Origin: Candidatus Wildermuthbacteria bacterium | GTDB lineage: Bacteria; Patescibacteriota; Minisyncoccia; Minisyncoccales; UBA10102 | DNA length: 35,317 nt | Assembly (NCBI GenBank): GCA_016186115.1 | Contig: JACPMK010000001.1 | Span: forward strand, 1 to 35,317 | Direction: 5' to 3' | In this document: positions 1 to 7,234 of the stretch, piece by piece | Position numbering within the stretch: position 1 is the first letter of the stretch | Layout of the letters: each line of letters begins with the position of its first letter | Notes under the pieces: model-generated | What the model saw: only the letters and a program-made list of their open reading frames with translations | The model's database searches: none | What the model was told of the DNA's origin: nothing | Position numbers and translations under genes: made by a program

Positions 1-141
1 CAGAACCCATTTTGCGGAGAACCCCGATTGACCGCCTCCGCTTCGCTCCGGCGGGACGCTCGGGCGCGGCGGAATTCCCCCCACACCCCCCTTCCGCCGC
101 GCCCTCGCTTCTGGCATTCCGGCGAAAAAATCCGACGGCTA
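1..141. repeat. Left arm of a 141-bp perfect inverted repeat (GC-rich)
   Basis: Positions 1-141 are the exact reverse complement of 3081-3221, with no mismatch over 141 bp. The match stops at 142/3080. It may extend left beyond the window. The arm is far more GC-rich than the genes around it. It contains a perfect 13-bp hairpin (62-74 with 92-104, 17-nt C-rich loop) and a smaller CCGCC...GGCGG stem (32-36 with 50-54). An ORF runs through both arms, but its residues look like translated GC-rich repeat, so it is not called. The pair brackets a four-gene operon. Confidence 0.95.
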
Positions 142-215
142 CATTGAAAAAAGAATGGGAAGTTGATATGATTCTATTGCAAGTCATAAAATGTATTATA
201 TCACTTTCCATACAT

Positions 216-226
216 TATAATCTACT
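216..226 (+). promoter_or_regulatory. -10 box directly before the XRE gene (predicted leaderless transcript)
   Basis: A perfect TATAAT lies at 216-221, and the ATG follows after only five bases at 227. Transcription would start at about 227-229, so the mRNA would have no leader. No Shine-Dalgarno sequence is possible. No good -35 is visible at the usual distance. Short inverted bases (TGATAT near 164, ATATCA near 198) could be an operator for the XRE protein, which is speculative. Confidence 0.6.
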
Positions 227-427
227 ATGTCCACAATAGGCAAGAACATCAAGAAATTTCGGCAGGAAAAAGAGCTTTCGCAAGATAAGCTGTCTAAACT
301 TGCCGATTTATCACTCAATACGGTTGTTAAGATAGAACTGGATGAAAGCCCGAACCCGACCATTGAGACAATCCAAAAAATTGCGAAAGCTCTTGATGTT
401 TCGGTTGATGATCTCTTGAAAAAATAA
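227..427 (+). CDS. Small XRE-family (Cro/CI) HTH transcriptional regulator
   Basis: This 66-residue protein is almost entirely one helix-turn-helix domain. The pattern IGKNIKKFRQ (about 4-13), LSQDKLSKLADLS (18-30) and the closing IAKALDVSVDDLL is the standard XRE layout. No second domain fits in this length. It is the first gene of the cassette operon and stops one base before the reductase start. By analogy with other cassette-borne XRE proteins it may repress its own promoter (inference). The ATG at 227 is the only start that keeps the complete HTH. The fold assignment is secure; its targets are unknown. Confidence 0.85.
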   Translation: MSTIGKNIKKFRQEKELSQDKLSKLADLSLNTVVKIELDESPNPTIETIQKIAKALDVSVDDLLKK

Positions 428-428
428 T

Positions 429-1124
429 ATGAACAGACCATATACAACTTTATTTTTGTTAGTTTCAGTGGACGGAAAAATTTCTACTGGTGATACCGAC
501 ACAATGGATGTTGATAAGGATTATCCAAGAATTGATGGGGTGAAAGAGGGTCTGAAGCAGTACTATGATTTAGAGATGGAAACCGACCTATTCTCTCTAA
601 ACACGGGGCGCGTTTTTGCAAAAGTCGGAATGAACGAAAAGACGGACGAACCAAAGAAATTACCAGTTAGTTTTGTTGTGATAGATAACGAACCACACCT
701 GACAGAGAGGGGTGTTTCTTATCTTGCAAAGAAATCAAAAAATCTTATTGTCGCCACCACAAACAAAACTCATTCTGCCATATCGCTAAAAAATAAATTC
801 GATAACATTAGTGTTTTTGAATACCAAGGAAAAGTAGATTTTGGAGATTTATTTTCTAAATTGAAAGAACAATTTGGTGCGGAGAGACTTACTATTCAAT
901 CAGGTGGTACCCTAAATACCACTCTCGTTAGAGAGGGTCTAGTTGATCGTGTTTTTCTTGTGATAGCTCCTGCGCTTGTTGGTGGTAAAAACACCTCCAC
1001 ATTGATGGATGGCGAGTCTCTGCACGCTCCCGATGAGCTAAATAAAATCAAGGCTCTTGAATTGGTAGAGGCAAAACCCCTTAAAAATTCCTACCTGCTT
1101 TTGGAGTACAAAGTCAAAAATTAG
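429..1124 (+). CDS. RibD C-terminal / dihydrofolate-reductase-fold reductase
   Basis: A 231-residue protein of the RibD C-terminal family, NADPH-binding reductases with the DHFR fold that include riboflavin reductases and stand-alone relatives. Visible hallmarks are the N-terminal strand LFLLVSVDGKIS (8-19), the cofactor-binding SGGTLN (158-163), and VFLVIAPALVGG (about 175-186). The deaminase half of RibD is absent, and no other riboflavin genes are nearby. The substrate is therefore open; it may act on a folate-like or modified-nucleotide substrate rather than in riboflavin synthesis (inference). It begins one base after the XRE stop and ends one base before the next ATG, so translation is probably coupled. 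Confidence 0.8.
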   Translation: MNRPYTTLFLLVSVDGKISTGDTDTMDVDKDYPRIDGVKEGLKQYYDLEMETDLFSLNTGRVFAKVGMNEKTDEPKKLPVSFVVIDNEPHLTERGVSYLAKKSKNLIVATTNKTHSAISLKNKFDNISVFEYQGKVDFGDLFSKLKEQFGAERLTIQSGGTLNTTLVREGLVDRVFLVIAPALVGGKNTSTLMDGESLHAPDELNKIKALELVEAKPLKNSYLLLEYKVKN

Positions 1125-1125
1125 T

Positions 1126-1674
1126 ATGTCAATAAAAATCACTTATTTTGTTCACGGAACTACGACTGATAACGAACAACATATTTCCTCTGGCTGGAAA
1201 GATATTGAACTCTCGGAACTCGGCGTGAAGCAGTCCATAGAACTGAGAGAGCAGACCAAAGATAAAAATTTTGATGTCGTGTTCTGCTCTGATCTTAAAC
1301 GCGCTTATAACTCCGCAAAACTCGCTTGGGAGGGCATCTGCGACATTATTCCCGACGCACGGCTTCGTGAGTGCAATTACGGCACACTAAACGGGGCATC
1401 ATCGGACATTGTTGAACCCATGCAGGAGGACGAGGCAATCACGAAGCCGTTTCCAGGCGGCGAAAGTTATGAAGATGTTAAAGCCCGTGTCGCGGATTTT
1501 CTCGCGTTCCTAAAACAAAACTACGACGGTAAACACATCGCCATTGTCGCGCACAAAGCGCCACAACTTTCGCTGGATGTGCTCCTCAAGGGTAGGACAT
1601 GGAGACAAGCACTTGCCGAGGATTGGCGTAAGGCCAAAGCATGGAAACCAGGCTGGGAATATGAATTGGAATAG
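1126..1674 (+). CDS. Histidine phosphatase (phosphoglycerate mutase-like) superfamily protein, altered RHG motif
   Basis: This 182-residue protein has the overall pattern of the histidine phosphatase branch. It has a catalytic-type His10 in FVHGTTTDNE, Arg59 in SDLKRA, the GGESYEDV segment (111-118), and the second His143 in VAHKAPQ. The canonical RHG is VHG here: the arginine before the first histidine is replaced by Val9. In this superfamily that arginine helps bind the phosphoryl group, so catalysis may be altered or the substrate different (inference). It sits tightly between the reductase and the coiled-coil/nuclease-like gene, two bases from the latter, and is presumably co-translated. 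Confidence 0.75.
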   Translation: MSIKITYFVHGTTTDNEQHISSGWKDIELSELGVKQSIELREQTKDKNFDVVFCSDLKRAYNSAKLAWEGICDIIPDARLRECNYGTLNGASSDIVEPMQEDEAITKPFPGGESYEDVKARVADFLAFLKQNYDGKHIAIVAHKAPQLSLDVLLKGRTWRQALAEDWRKAKAWKPGWEYELE

Positions 1675-1676
1675 TT

Positions 1677-3083
1677 ATGGAAAAACAGATTATTACAATC
1701 GGATACATAATACCGACATTTGATGAAAATCATATTGATTTTTATAGCGGGGCGTCTTTGATGGATGCTGATATTCTACTAATTTCTCCAGAATCATTTG
1801 AGCCAAGGGGAGGTTATGGGAGTTGGATCGAATTTTCTTCAGGAGGAGGTTGCTACAATGCTTCAACATCAAGTGAATACGAGAAAAAAATATCTCATCT
1901 CAAAAAAGAAGTAACGGATTTTTTACAATCTGGAAAAAGTGTTTTTGTCATTTTGTCTAAAGAAGAAAGTCATCTACTTTCATCTGGCGTATCTCACCCC
2001 AGGAAAGGGGAAAATTTACACAGTACATATACGAAAACTAACTATGATTTTTTACCAATCAGTATTGGTACACTAGTGTCCGCCTCCGGGAAAAATATTG
2101 AATTTTCTGGAAACCCACTATTCAGCGATTTTCACGAAAAATTTAAGAAGAGTTTGGAATATCAGCTCTACATTGAGAATCCGGGTAGTGCTCAAGTGAT
2201 TTTTACCGGAAAAGACAAGACGAAAATTCTAGGTGCAATTTATAAAGTTAAAAATGGACATCTTGTAGTATTACCACTCATAAATTATGACGAGAAAAAA
2301 TTTACCGAACACAGGGGTAAGGGTAAAGAAAAGAAAGCATATTGGACAAAAGAGGCAATACAATTCGGCAAATCTCTAGTTAAAACACTTGTTGATGTAG
2401 ATAAAGCTCTTCGCAAAAGCGGAGACAGAACCCCACCTCCCGATTGGACTAGTCAAGCAGATTTTCAATTAACTCAAGAGCAGGTTTTACAGAAAGAGAT
2501 TGAGAAGAAATCAACGGAAATTGATAAGCTCATTTCGCAAAAAAGTGAATTACAGGAGAAAATAGAACAAGAAGTGAGATTGCGTGATTTACTTTTCGAG
2601 AAAGGAAAAATACTTGAAAATGCAATTAATATCGCATTGGAAATTTTGGGTTATACAGCGGAAAATTACAACGACGGAAACCTTGAAATAGATCATGTTA
2701 TCACTTCGCCGGAAAAAGATCGATTTATTGGTGAGGCAGAGGGAAAGGATACTTCTGCGGTAAACATTGAAAAATTCAGCCAGCTAACAAGAATCATTCA
2801 AGAAGATTTACGGAGGGAGGAAGTCGAAAATCCTGCAATTGGTATTTTGTTTGGGAATGGCTTTCGACTGACAAAGCCATCTGAAAGAGTAGAACAATTT
2901 ACGACCAAGTGTATTAGCACTGCGAAGTCATTAAATTGTGTTTTGGTGAGAACGCCCGATTTGTTCCGAGTCGCAAAATACGTAAAAGAGTCTAGGGACG
3001 ATTCTTTTGCGAAAAGCTGTCGAGATGTTATAAAAGATAGTATTGGGAAAATTGTTGATTTTCCTGAAATACCAAAAACATAG
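1677..3083 (+). CDS. Unrecognised coiled-coil protein with a PD-(D/E)XK-like C-terminal domain
   Basis: A 468-residue protein. The N-terminal part (about 1-230) starts with beta strands and the acidic turn ADILLISPESF (31-41), and I do not recognise it. Residues about 258-305 are rich in K/E heptads and read as a coiled coil. The C-terminal domain (about 315-455) has Asp339 in NLEIDHVI, then GEAEGK (352-357) with Glu353, Glu355 and Lys357. This spacing resembles the PD-(D/E)XK nuclease core. Further strands follow around ILFGNGFRL (400-408) and LVRTPDLF. Cleavage activity is not demonstrated. The TAG stop at 3081-3083 is supplied by the inverted repeat, so the gene runs exactly to the cassette edge. 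Confidence 0.6.
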   Translation: MEKQIITIGYIIPTFDENHIDFYSGASLMDADILLISPESFEPRGGYGSWIEFSSGGGCYNASTSSEYEKKISHLKKEVTDFLQSGKSVFVILSKEESHLLSSGVSHPRKGENLHSTYTKTNYDFLPISIGTLVSASGKNIEFSGNPLFSDFHEKFKKSLEYQLYIENPGSAQVIFTGKDKTKILGAIYKVKNGHLVVLPLINYDEKKFTEHRGKGKEKKAYWTKEAIQFGKSLVKTLVDVDKALRKSGDRTPPPDWTSQADFQLTQEQVLQKEIEKKSTEIDKLISQKSELQEKIEQEVRLRDLLFEKGKILENAINIALEILGYTAENYNDGNLEIDHVITSPEKDRFIGEAEGKDTSAVNIEKFSQLTRIIQEDLRREEVENPAIGILFGNGFRLTKPSERVEQFTTKCISTAKSLNCVLVRTPDLFRVAKYVKESRDDSFAKSCRDVIKDSIGKIVDFPEIPKT

Positions 3084-3221
3084 CCGTCGGATTTTTTCGC
3101 CGGAATGCCAGAAGCGAGGGCGCGGCGGAAGGGGGGTGTGGGGGGAATTCCGCCGCGCCCGAGCGTCCCGCCGGAGCGAAGCGGAGGCGGTCAATCGGGG
3201 TTCTCCGCAAAATGGGTTCTG
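3081..3221. repeat. Right arm of the 141-bp perfect inverted repeat
   Basis: Exact reverse complement of 1-141. The left edge of this arm provides the stop codon of the preceding gene. After the arm comes AT-rich sequence and the alpha/beta hydrolase gene. The internal 13-bp GC-rich hairpin could also act as a transcription stop, but no U tract follows it on the plus strand. Confidence 0.95.
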
Positions 3222-3263
3222 ACCACCAAAATCCAAAATAACTATTCGAGTCAACGCTAATCT

Positions 3264-3845
3264 ATGCAAAAAAGAGTATTTTTAATTCACGGTTGGGACG
3301 GTTCGCCGGATAGCTGCTGGTTTCCGTGGCTCAAAAACGAATTAGAGCAGCGAGGTTTTGCGGTTGAAGTTCCGGCAATGCCCAATCCCGAAGCGCCAAA
3401 GATTGAGGAATGGATACAATATCTTTCGCAATTGGCAGGCGATGCCGACGAAAATACCTATTTTGTCGGGCACAGCATGGGATGCCGCGCCATTCTTGGT
3501 TTTCTGCAAGGGATCGATGAGGCAAAAAGGATTGGCGGGGCTGTTTTGGTTGCAGGATGGATTAGTTTGTCGCCGTACGCCTTTGAAAGCGAAGAGGATA
3601 AATTAGTTGCCCAGCCATGGCTTCAGATGCCGATTGATTGGGACAGAGTCAAAAAAGTAGGCAACAAATTTGTAGCGATTTTTTCCGATGACGATCCATT
3701 CGTTGCATTGGAAGAAAACAAAGCAACATACGAAGAAAAACTCGGCGCAAAAATAATCGTTGAGCACAACAAAGGGCATTTTAGCGACGACGCCGGCGTA
3801 AAAGAATTGCCCTCTGCCCTCGCCGCCCTTCTCGAAATTGCTTAA
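3264..3845 (+). CDS. Alpha/beta hydrolase, RBBP9/YdeN-like serine hydrolase
   Basis: A 193-residue cytoplasmic hydrolase of the compact RBBP9/YdeN type. The strand VFLIHGWDGS (5-14) carries the oxyanion-site HGW. Ser71 lies in the nucleophile elbow GHSMG (69-73). An acid is available in SDDDPF (141-146), most likely Asp144. His172 is in KGHFSD. These are the complete triad elements, and the length matches the family. Natural substrates of these proteins are generally unknown. It is the first gene outside the inverted-repeat cassette. The start at 3264 puts the first strand at the N-terminus as expected. Confidence 0.85.
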   Translation: MQKRVFLIHGWDGSPDSCWFPWLKNELEQRGFAVEVPAMPNPEAPKIEEWIQYLSQLAGDADENTYFVGHSMGCRAILGFLQGIDEAKRIGGAVLVAGWISLSPYAFESEEDKLVAQPWLQMPIDWDRVKKVGNKFVAIFSDDDPFVALEENKATYEEKLGAKIIVEHNKGHFSDDAGVKELPSALAALLEIA

Positions 3846-3860
3846 CTAAGTTAAGCAATT
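3836..3860 (+). terminator. 11-bp hairpin overlapping the hydrolase stop codon
   Basis: A perfect 11-bp inverted repeat with loop TAA (3847-3849). The hydrolase stop codon (3843-3845) lies in the left stem. The stem is AT-rich and only a weak T-rich run follows, so it may be a poor terminator or an RNA-processing or stability element. It separates the hydrolase from the ASCH gene. Confidence 0.5.
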
Positions 3861-3872
3861 CTGCAGTAGTTT

Positions 3873-4229
3873 ATGGCAAAAATTTGGAAATTAAATTTGT
3901 ATCATCATATATTCCCTTACGTGGCGAACGGGGAGAAAACCGTGGAAGGTAGGGCATGGTCGGAAAAAAGAGATTATCGCAGAATGAGGCGCGGCGATAA
4001 AATTATTTTCAGCGATCTCGGCAGCGACAAAAAAGTTACTGCCGCAATCAAAAGCGTACAGCATTACAAAACCGTTCGGGAGTATTTGAAGAAAGAAGGA
4101 TTAAAAAAGTGTTTGCCGTGGGCAAAAGATTTGGCCGATGGCATCGGCATTTATTACGGCATTGCCGAGGACTGGGAAGAGCGCATCCGCCACGGCGGCA
4201 TCTTCGCAATCCGAATAAAAATGCTGTAG
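3873..4229 (+). CDS. ASCH (PUA-like) domain protein
   Basis: A 118-residue single-domain protein. The signature GEKTVEGR (20-27) near the N-terminus, followed by a basic segment and GDKIIFSDLG, is typical of the ASCH fold. This fold is related to PUA and is proposed to bind RNA or modified nucleotides. A conserved-looking end (GIFAIRIK) completes the barrel. It begins 13 bases after the palindrome that ends the hydrolase gene. No partner gene clarifies its role. The family assignment is good; the function is undefined. Confidence 0.8.
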   Translation: MAKIWKLNLYHHIFPYVANGEKTVEGRAWSEKRDYRRMRRGDKIIFSDLGSDKKVTAAIKSVQHYKTVREYLKKEGLKKCLPWAKDLADGIGIYYGIAEDWEERIRHGGIFAIRIKML

Positions 4230-4265
4230 GATGAGGAAAAGATTTGGAGAAGTAGAGTTTAATCG

Positions 4266-4292
4266 AAAATTAAGAATTAAACATTAAAAATT
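4266..4292 (+). repeat. AT-rich upstream element, copy 1
   Basis: An A/T-only tract starting AAAATTAAGAA lies just before the FMN reductase start. A closely similar tract occurs at 4944-4973 before nusA. It could be a diverged duplicated upstream element, or low-complexity resemblance only. Confidence 0.35.
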
Positions 4293-4299
4293 CTGCAAT

Positions 4300-4839
4300 A
4301 TGTATATTCCCATTATTTTGGGCACGGCGAGAGAGGGAAGAAGGGCGGAAAAAGCTGCGAAATTTGTATTGCAGGAGGTTGCGAATGCAGGGATCGAAAC
4401 CGAACTTATTGATGTGCGCGATTTCCCAATTTCTGCAACCGGAGAGCAAGCGCCGGCATTGCAAGAACTTGGCGAAAAATTCAAGCGGGCAGACGGGTAT
4501 ATTATTGTAACGCCAGAGTATAATCACGGCTATCCGGGAGAATTAAAGCAGCTACTCGATTCTTTCTACAATGAGTATGCCAGAAAACCAATCGGGTTTT
4601 GCGGCGTCTCCGGGGGAATTCTGGGTGGTGCGAGGGCAATAGAGCAACTGCGACTGGTTGCGATTGAATTGCACATGGTGCCTATACGCGAGGCAGTGTA
4701 TTTTGGGAACATCAACAATCTTTTTGACGAGCAAGGGAATATTCAGGATCCCTCATGCGCAAAGAGAGTGCAGACCCTTTTAGGGGAGCTCTTGTGGTAT
4801 GCAAAAGCTCTCAAGCCGGCAAGAGAGGAAGGGCGTTGA
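4300..4839 (+). CDS. NADPH-dependent FMN reductase (flavodoxin fold)
   Basis: A 179-residue protein of the NADPH-dependent FMN reductase family. It begins with the phosphate-binding strand-loop IILGTAREGR (5-14). The flavin-contacting TPEYNHGYPG (71-80) and GVSGGILGGARA (about 102-113) follow; these are family hallmarks. It would reduce FMN or quinone-like substrates with NAD(P)H in the cytoplasm. The length fits the family. The gene is alone. The nusA promoter begins within its last codons at 4836. Confidence 0.88.
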   Translation: MYIPIILGTAREGRRAEKAAKFVLQEVANAGIETELIDVRDFPISATGEQAPALQELGEKFKRADGYIIVTPEYNHGYPGELKQLLDSFYNEYARKPIGFCGVSGGILGGARAIEQLRLVAIELHMVPIREAVYFGNINNLFDEQGNIQDPSCAKRVQTLLGELLWYAKALKPAREEGR

Positions 4840-4864
4840 CAAGAAAAAGAGGGCATGGTATAAG
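4836..4864 (+). promoter_or_regulatory. Strong sigma70-type promoter for nusA-tig-clpP
   Basis: TTGACA at 4836-4841, a 17-bp spacer, and TATAAG at 4859-4864 preceded by TGG (an extended -10). The -35 overlaps the end of the FMN reductase gene. The predicted start is near 4871, giving a leader of about 110 nt before nusA. Confidence 0.85.
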
Positions 4865-4880
4865 AAAAATCAGAAAGAAA

Positions 4881-4898
4881 TGTCCGCGCGAGCGGGCA
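4881..4898 (+). promoter_or_regulatory. Leader hairpin with GNRA tetraloop upstream of nusA
   Basis: TGTCCGC pairs with GCGGGCA (seven pairs, one of them G-U) around the loop GCGA. A short T-rich run (from 4902) follows. This resembles a weak intrinsic terminator or attenuator inside the nusA leader. NusA itself modulates hairpin-dependent pausing and termination, so autoregulation is plausible but unproven. Confidence 0.45.
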
Positions 4899-4943
4899 TC
4901 GTTTTATAGAAAACGCAATTTTTAATTTATTTCTCAATTTATT

Positions 4944-4973
4944 AAAAATTAAGAACTAAAAATTAGAAATTTT
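4944..4973 (+). repeat. AT-rich upstream element, copy 2
   Basis: The tract beginning AAAAATTAAGAACTAAAAA, immediately before nusA, matches much of the tract at 4266-4292. Being purely A/T, it would leave the ribosome entry region unstructured. No clear Shine-Dalgarno sequence is seen before the nusA ATG. Confidence 0.35.
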
Positions 4974-4979
4974 ATCGGT

Positions 4980-6194
4980 ATGATCGATCTCAAAAGTTTT
5001 TCAGTTCTGCTTGATCAGATCGCAGAAGAAAAAGGTTTGAACAGGCAGCAAGTCATTGAGGCCATCGAGCAGGCAATTGCTGCTGCTTATAAAAAGGACT
5101 ACGGAAAACGCGGTCAGAATATCAAGGCAAAATTAAATCTGGAAACAGGCAAAGTTGAGTTTTGGCAGGAAAAACTTGTGGTGGATGAAAGCATGATTTA
5201 TTCCGAAGAAGAGCTGGAGCAGCTGAAAGAAAAAAGGGAACCGATTGAGGAAGAAGCAGAAGAAGGCAAGAAGATCAGGTTTAATCCCGAGCGCCATCTT
5301 ATGGTTGAGGAGGCAAAGACATTGCAGGAAGATGCAAAAGTGGGCGATGCCATTGAAATTCCTTTGGAAAGCAAAATGGATTATGGCAGAATCGCAGCGC
5401 AAACAGCAAAGCAAGTCATTTTGCAAAAGATTCGCGAGGCCGAGCGTTCTTCGATCTGGAATGAATTTAAGTCCAAAGAAGGAGAGCTGCTTTCCGGCAT
5501 TATTCAGCGCATCGAAGGAAGAGTTATTTTTGTAGACCTTGGCAAAACACTCGGAATTTTTCCAAAAGAAGAACATGTGCCGGGGGAGTTTTACCGCCCC
5601 GGCCAAAGATTGCGGTTTTACGTTTTGCGCGTGGAGGACAGCCCCAAAGGGCCAAGCGTGCTTTTGTCGCGGGCATATCCCAAATTTGTTTCCAAACTTT
5701 TTGAATTGGAAGTTCCGGAGATTCCTGCCGGCACCATTGAAATTAAATCAATTGCCAGAGAAGCGGGATCGCGTTCCAAGGTGGCGGCGGCATCTTCGGC
5801 AGAAGGAGTGGATCCGATCGGCGCTATGGTTGGCCAGCGGGGCACAAGAGTGGGGTCAGTGATCAATGAACTGGGTGGAGAAAAAATTGATATTGTGGAA
5901 TGGGCCGAGGATCCGGAACTTTTTGTTGCGCACGCGCTCTCCCCTGCCAAAGTGTTACAAGTCACTGTATTGCCGAAGAATCGGGTTATTGCTTTGGTGC
6001 CAGAGGATCAGTTGTCGCTCGCAATCGGGAAAGAAGGGCAGAATGTGCGGCTTGCTGCAAAACTTACTGGCTGGAAAATTGATGTGCGCACGCCCGAAGG
6101 CAAACAAGTTGAAATGGAGGAGGGGCAGGAAGAAAAACCCGACGAGCAAGCAGAAGAAAAAACAGAAGAGACAAAAGAAGAAACCCCCGCATAA
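4980..6194 (+). CDS. nusA: Transcription termination/antitermination factor NusA
   Basis: A 404-residue NusA with the usual order of parts: RNA-polymerase-binding N-terminal domain (1-155), S1 domain (about 165-232, GRVIFVDLGKTLGIFPKEE), KH1 with GAMVGQRG (281-288), and KH2 with AIGKEGQN (348-355). An acidic tail (378-404) replaces the C-terminal repeats of E. coli NusA. An insertion rich in E and K lies within the N-terminal domain (about 72-100). It binds polymerase and nascent RNA and sets pausing and termination. The gene is followed by tig three bases after its stop. In many bacteria nusA sits with infB, whereas here infB is about 16 kb away. Confidence 0.95.
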   Translation: MIDLKSFSVLLDQIAEEKGLNRQQVIEAIEQAIAAAYKKDYGKRGQNIKAKLNLETGKVEFWQEKLVVDESMIYSEEELEQLKEKREPIEEEAEEGKKIRFNPERHLMVEEAKTLQEDAKVGDAIEIPLESKMDYGRIAAQTAKQVILQKIREAERSSIWNEFKSKEGELLSGIIQRIEGRVIFVDLGKTLGIFPKEEHVPGEFYRPGQRLRFYVLRVEDSPKGPSVLLSRAYPKFVSKLFELEVPEIPAGTIEIKSIAREAGSRSKVAAASSAEGVDPIGAMVGQRGTRVGSVINELGGEKIDIVEWAEDPELFVAHALSPAKVLQVTVLPKNRVIALVPEDQLSLAIGKEGQNVRLAAKLTGWKIDVRTPEGKQVEMEEGQEEKPDEQAEEKTEETKEETPA

Positions 6195-6197
6195 AAT

Positions 6198-7220
6198 ATG
6201 GAATATTCTGTTCGGAGGACTCCGAAATCAAAAATTGAAATTGAGATCGTTCTTTCTCCTCAAGAATTGAAAGAATACGAGGAGAAGGCCTTAGAGGTAT
6301 TACGGAAAAATCTTTCACTCGAGGGGTTTCGTCCGGGAAATGTTCCCTTGGAAATTGCTCGTAAAGAATTGGGCGAGAGCCCCGTTCTGGAGAAAGCAGC
6401 AAAAGATGCGATTTCCGAAAGTTATGTCGAGGTTATCGGCAAGGAAAATCTCGATGTGATTGGGGAGCCAGAGATTATGGTCAAGAAATTTGCGCGAGAA
6501 AACCCCTTTATTTTTACGGTCGCAGTTTCTATTGTCCCCGAAGTTGCGCTGCCGGATTATAAAAAGATTGCCAAGCAAGTAGAAAGAAAGAATGTCGCAG
6601 TCCAAGATCAAGAGATTGAGGATACCTTGCGCTGGCTTCAAAGCAACAGAAAACAAGAGGGAGAGGAAAAATTGCCGGAGCTTGATGATGAATTCGCAAA
6701 ATCCCTTGGGGAATTTGAAAATATGGATGGCTTGCGAACGAGCATCAGGGCAGGGCTTACTGCAGAAAAAGAAACGCAAGAGAAAGAACGGGTGCGTCAA
6801 GAAATTTTGAATACTATTGCAAAAGAAACAAAAGTGGAGGTTCCAGATGTTTTGATTGAGCAGGAAAAACATCTCATGCTCGAAAATACCAAACAGGGAA
6901 CAGTTCAGATGTTTCAAATTACATTCGAAGAATATTTGAAGAAAATCAATAAATCAGAGGAAGAATTGTTGCAGTCCTTTCGCCAAGAGGCGGAAAAGCG
7001 GGTAAAGAATTCTTTGATATTGCGGGCAATTATCAAAAAGGAGAATATCGAGGCAAGCGCCCAAGAAGTTGAGGAAGAGGTGAATAAAGCGTTACAACGA
7101 TATAAAACTCCCCAAGCCGCAGAGAAAGAGATTGACCTTGCGCGACTTGTGCGGTATATGAAAAGTGTAATCGAAAATGAGAAAACCCTTCGTTTTCTCG
7201 AAGAGTTTGTACAAAAATAA
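6198..7220 (+). CDS. tig: Trigger factor lacking the PPIase domain
   Basis: A 340-residue trigger factor, shorter than the usual 430 or so. The ribosome-binding domain carries the signature GFRPGNVP (43-50). After the linker [14 protein letters not shown] (135-148) the sequence passes almost directly to [15 protein letters not shown] (159-173), the start of the C-terminal chaperone domain. The FKBP-type PPIase domain that normally lies between them is missing. The long helical C-terminal arms (about 180-330) are intact. It should still bind the ribosome tunnel exit and shield nascent chains but not isomerise prolines (inference). It is three bases after nusA and 14 bases before clpP. Confidence 0.93.
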   Translation: MEYSVRRTPKSKIEIEIVLSPQELKEYEEKALEVLRKNLSLEGFRPGNVPLEIARKELGESPVLEKAAKDAISESYVEVIGKENLDVIGEPEIMVKKFARENPFIFTVAVSIVPEVALPDYKKIAKQVERKNVAVQDQEIEDTLRWLQSNRKQEGEEKLPELDDEFAKSLGEFENMDGLRTSIRAGLTAEKETQEKERVRQEILNTIAKETKVEVPDVLIEQEKHLMLENTKQGTVQMFQITFEEYLKKINKSEEELLQSFRQEAEKRVKNSLILRAIIKKENIEASAQEVEEEVNKALQRYKTPQAAEKEIDLARLVRYMKSVIENEKTLRFLEEFVQK

Positions 7221-7234
7221 TTTTTTATAGAGCC

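Noticed and set aside
12-239. 75-residue ORF through the left repeat arm
   Set aside because: Its residues are a translation of GC-rich repeat; the same peptide start occurs in the other arm, and the tail overlaps the XRE promoter.
5133-5606. 157-residue minus-strand ORF inside nusA
   Set aside because: Shadow of nusA codons, F/L/N-rich with no motif.
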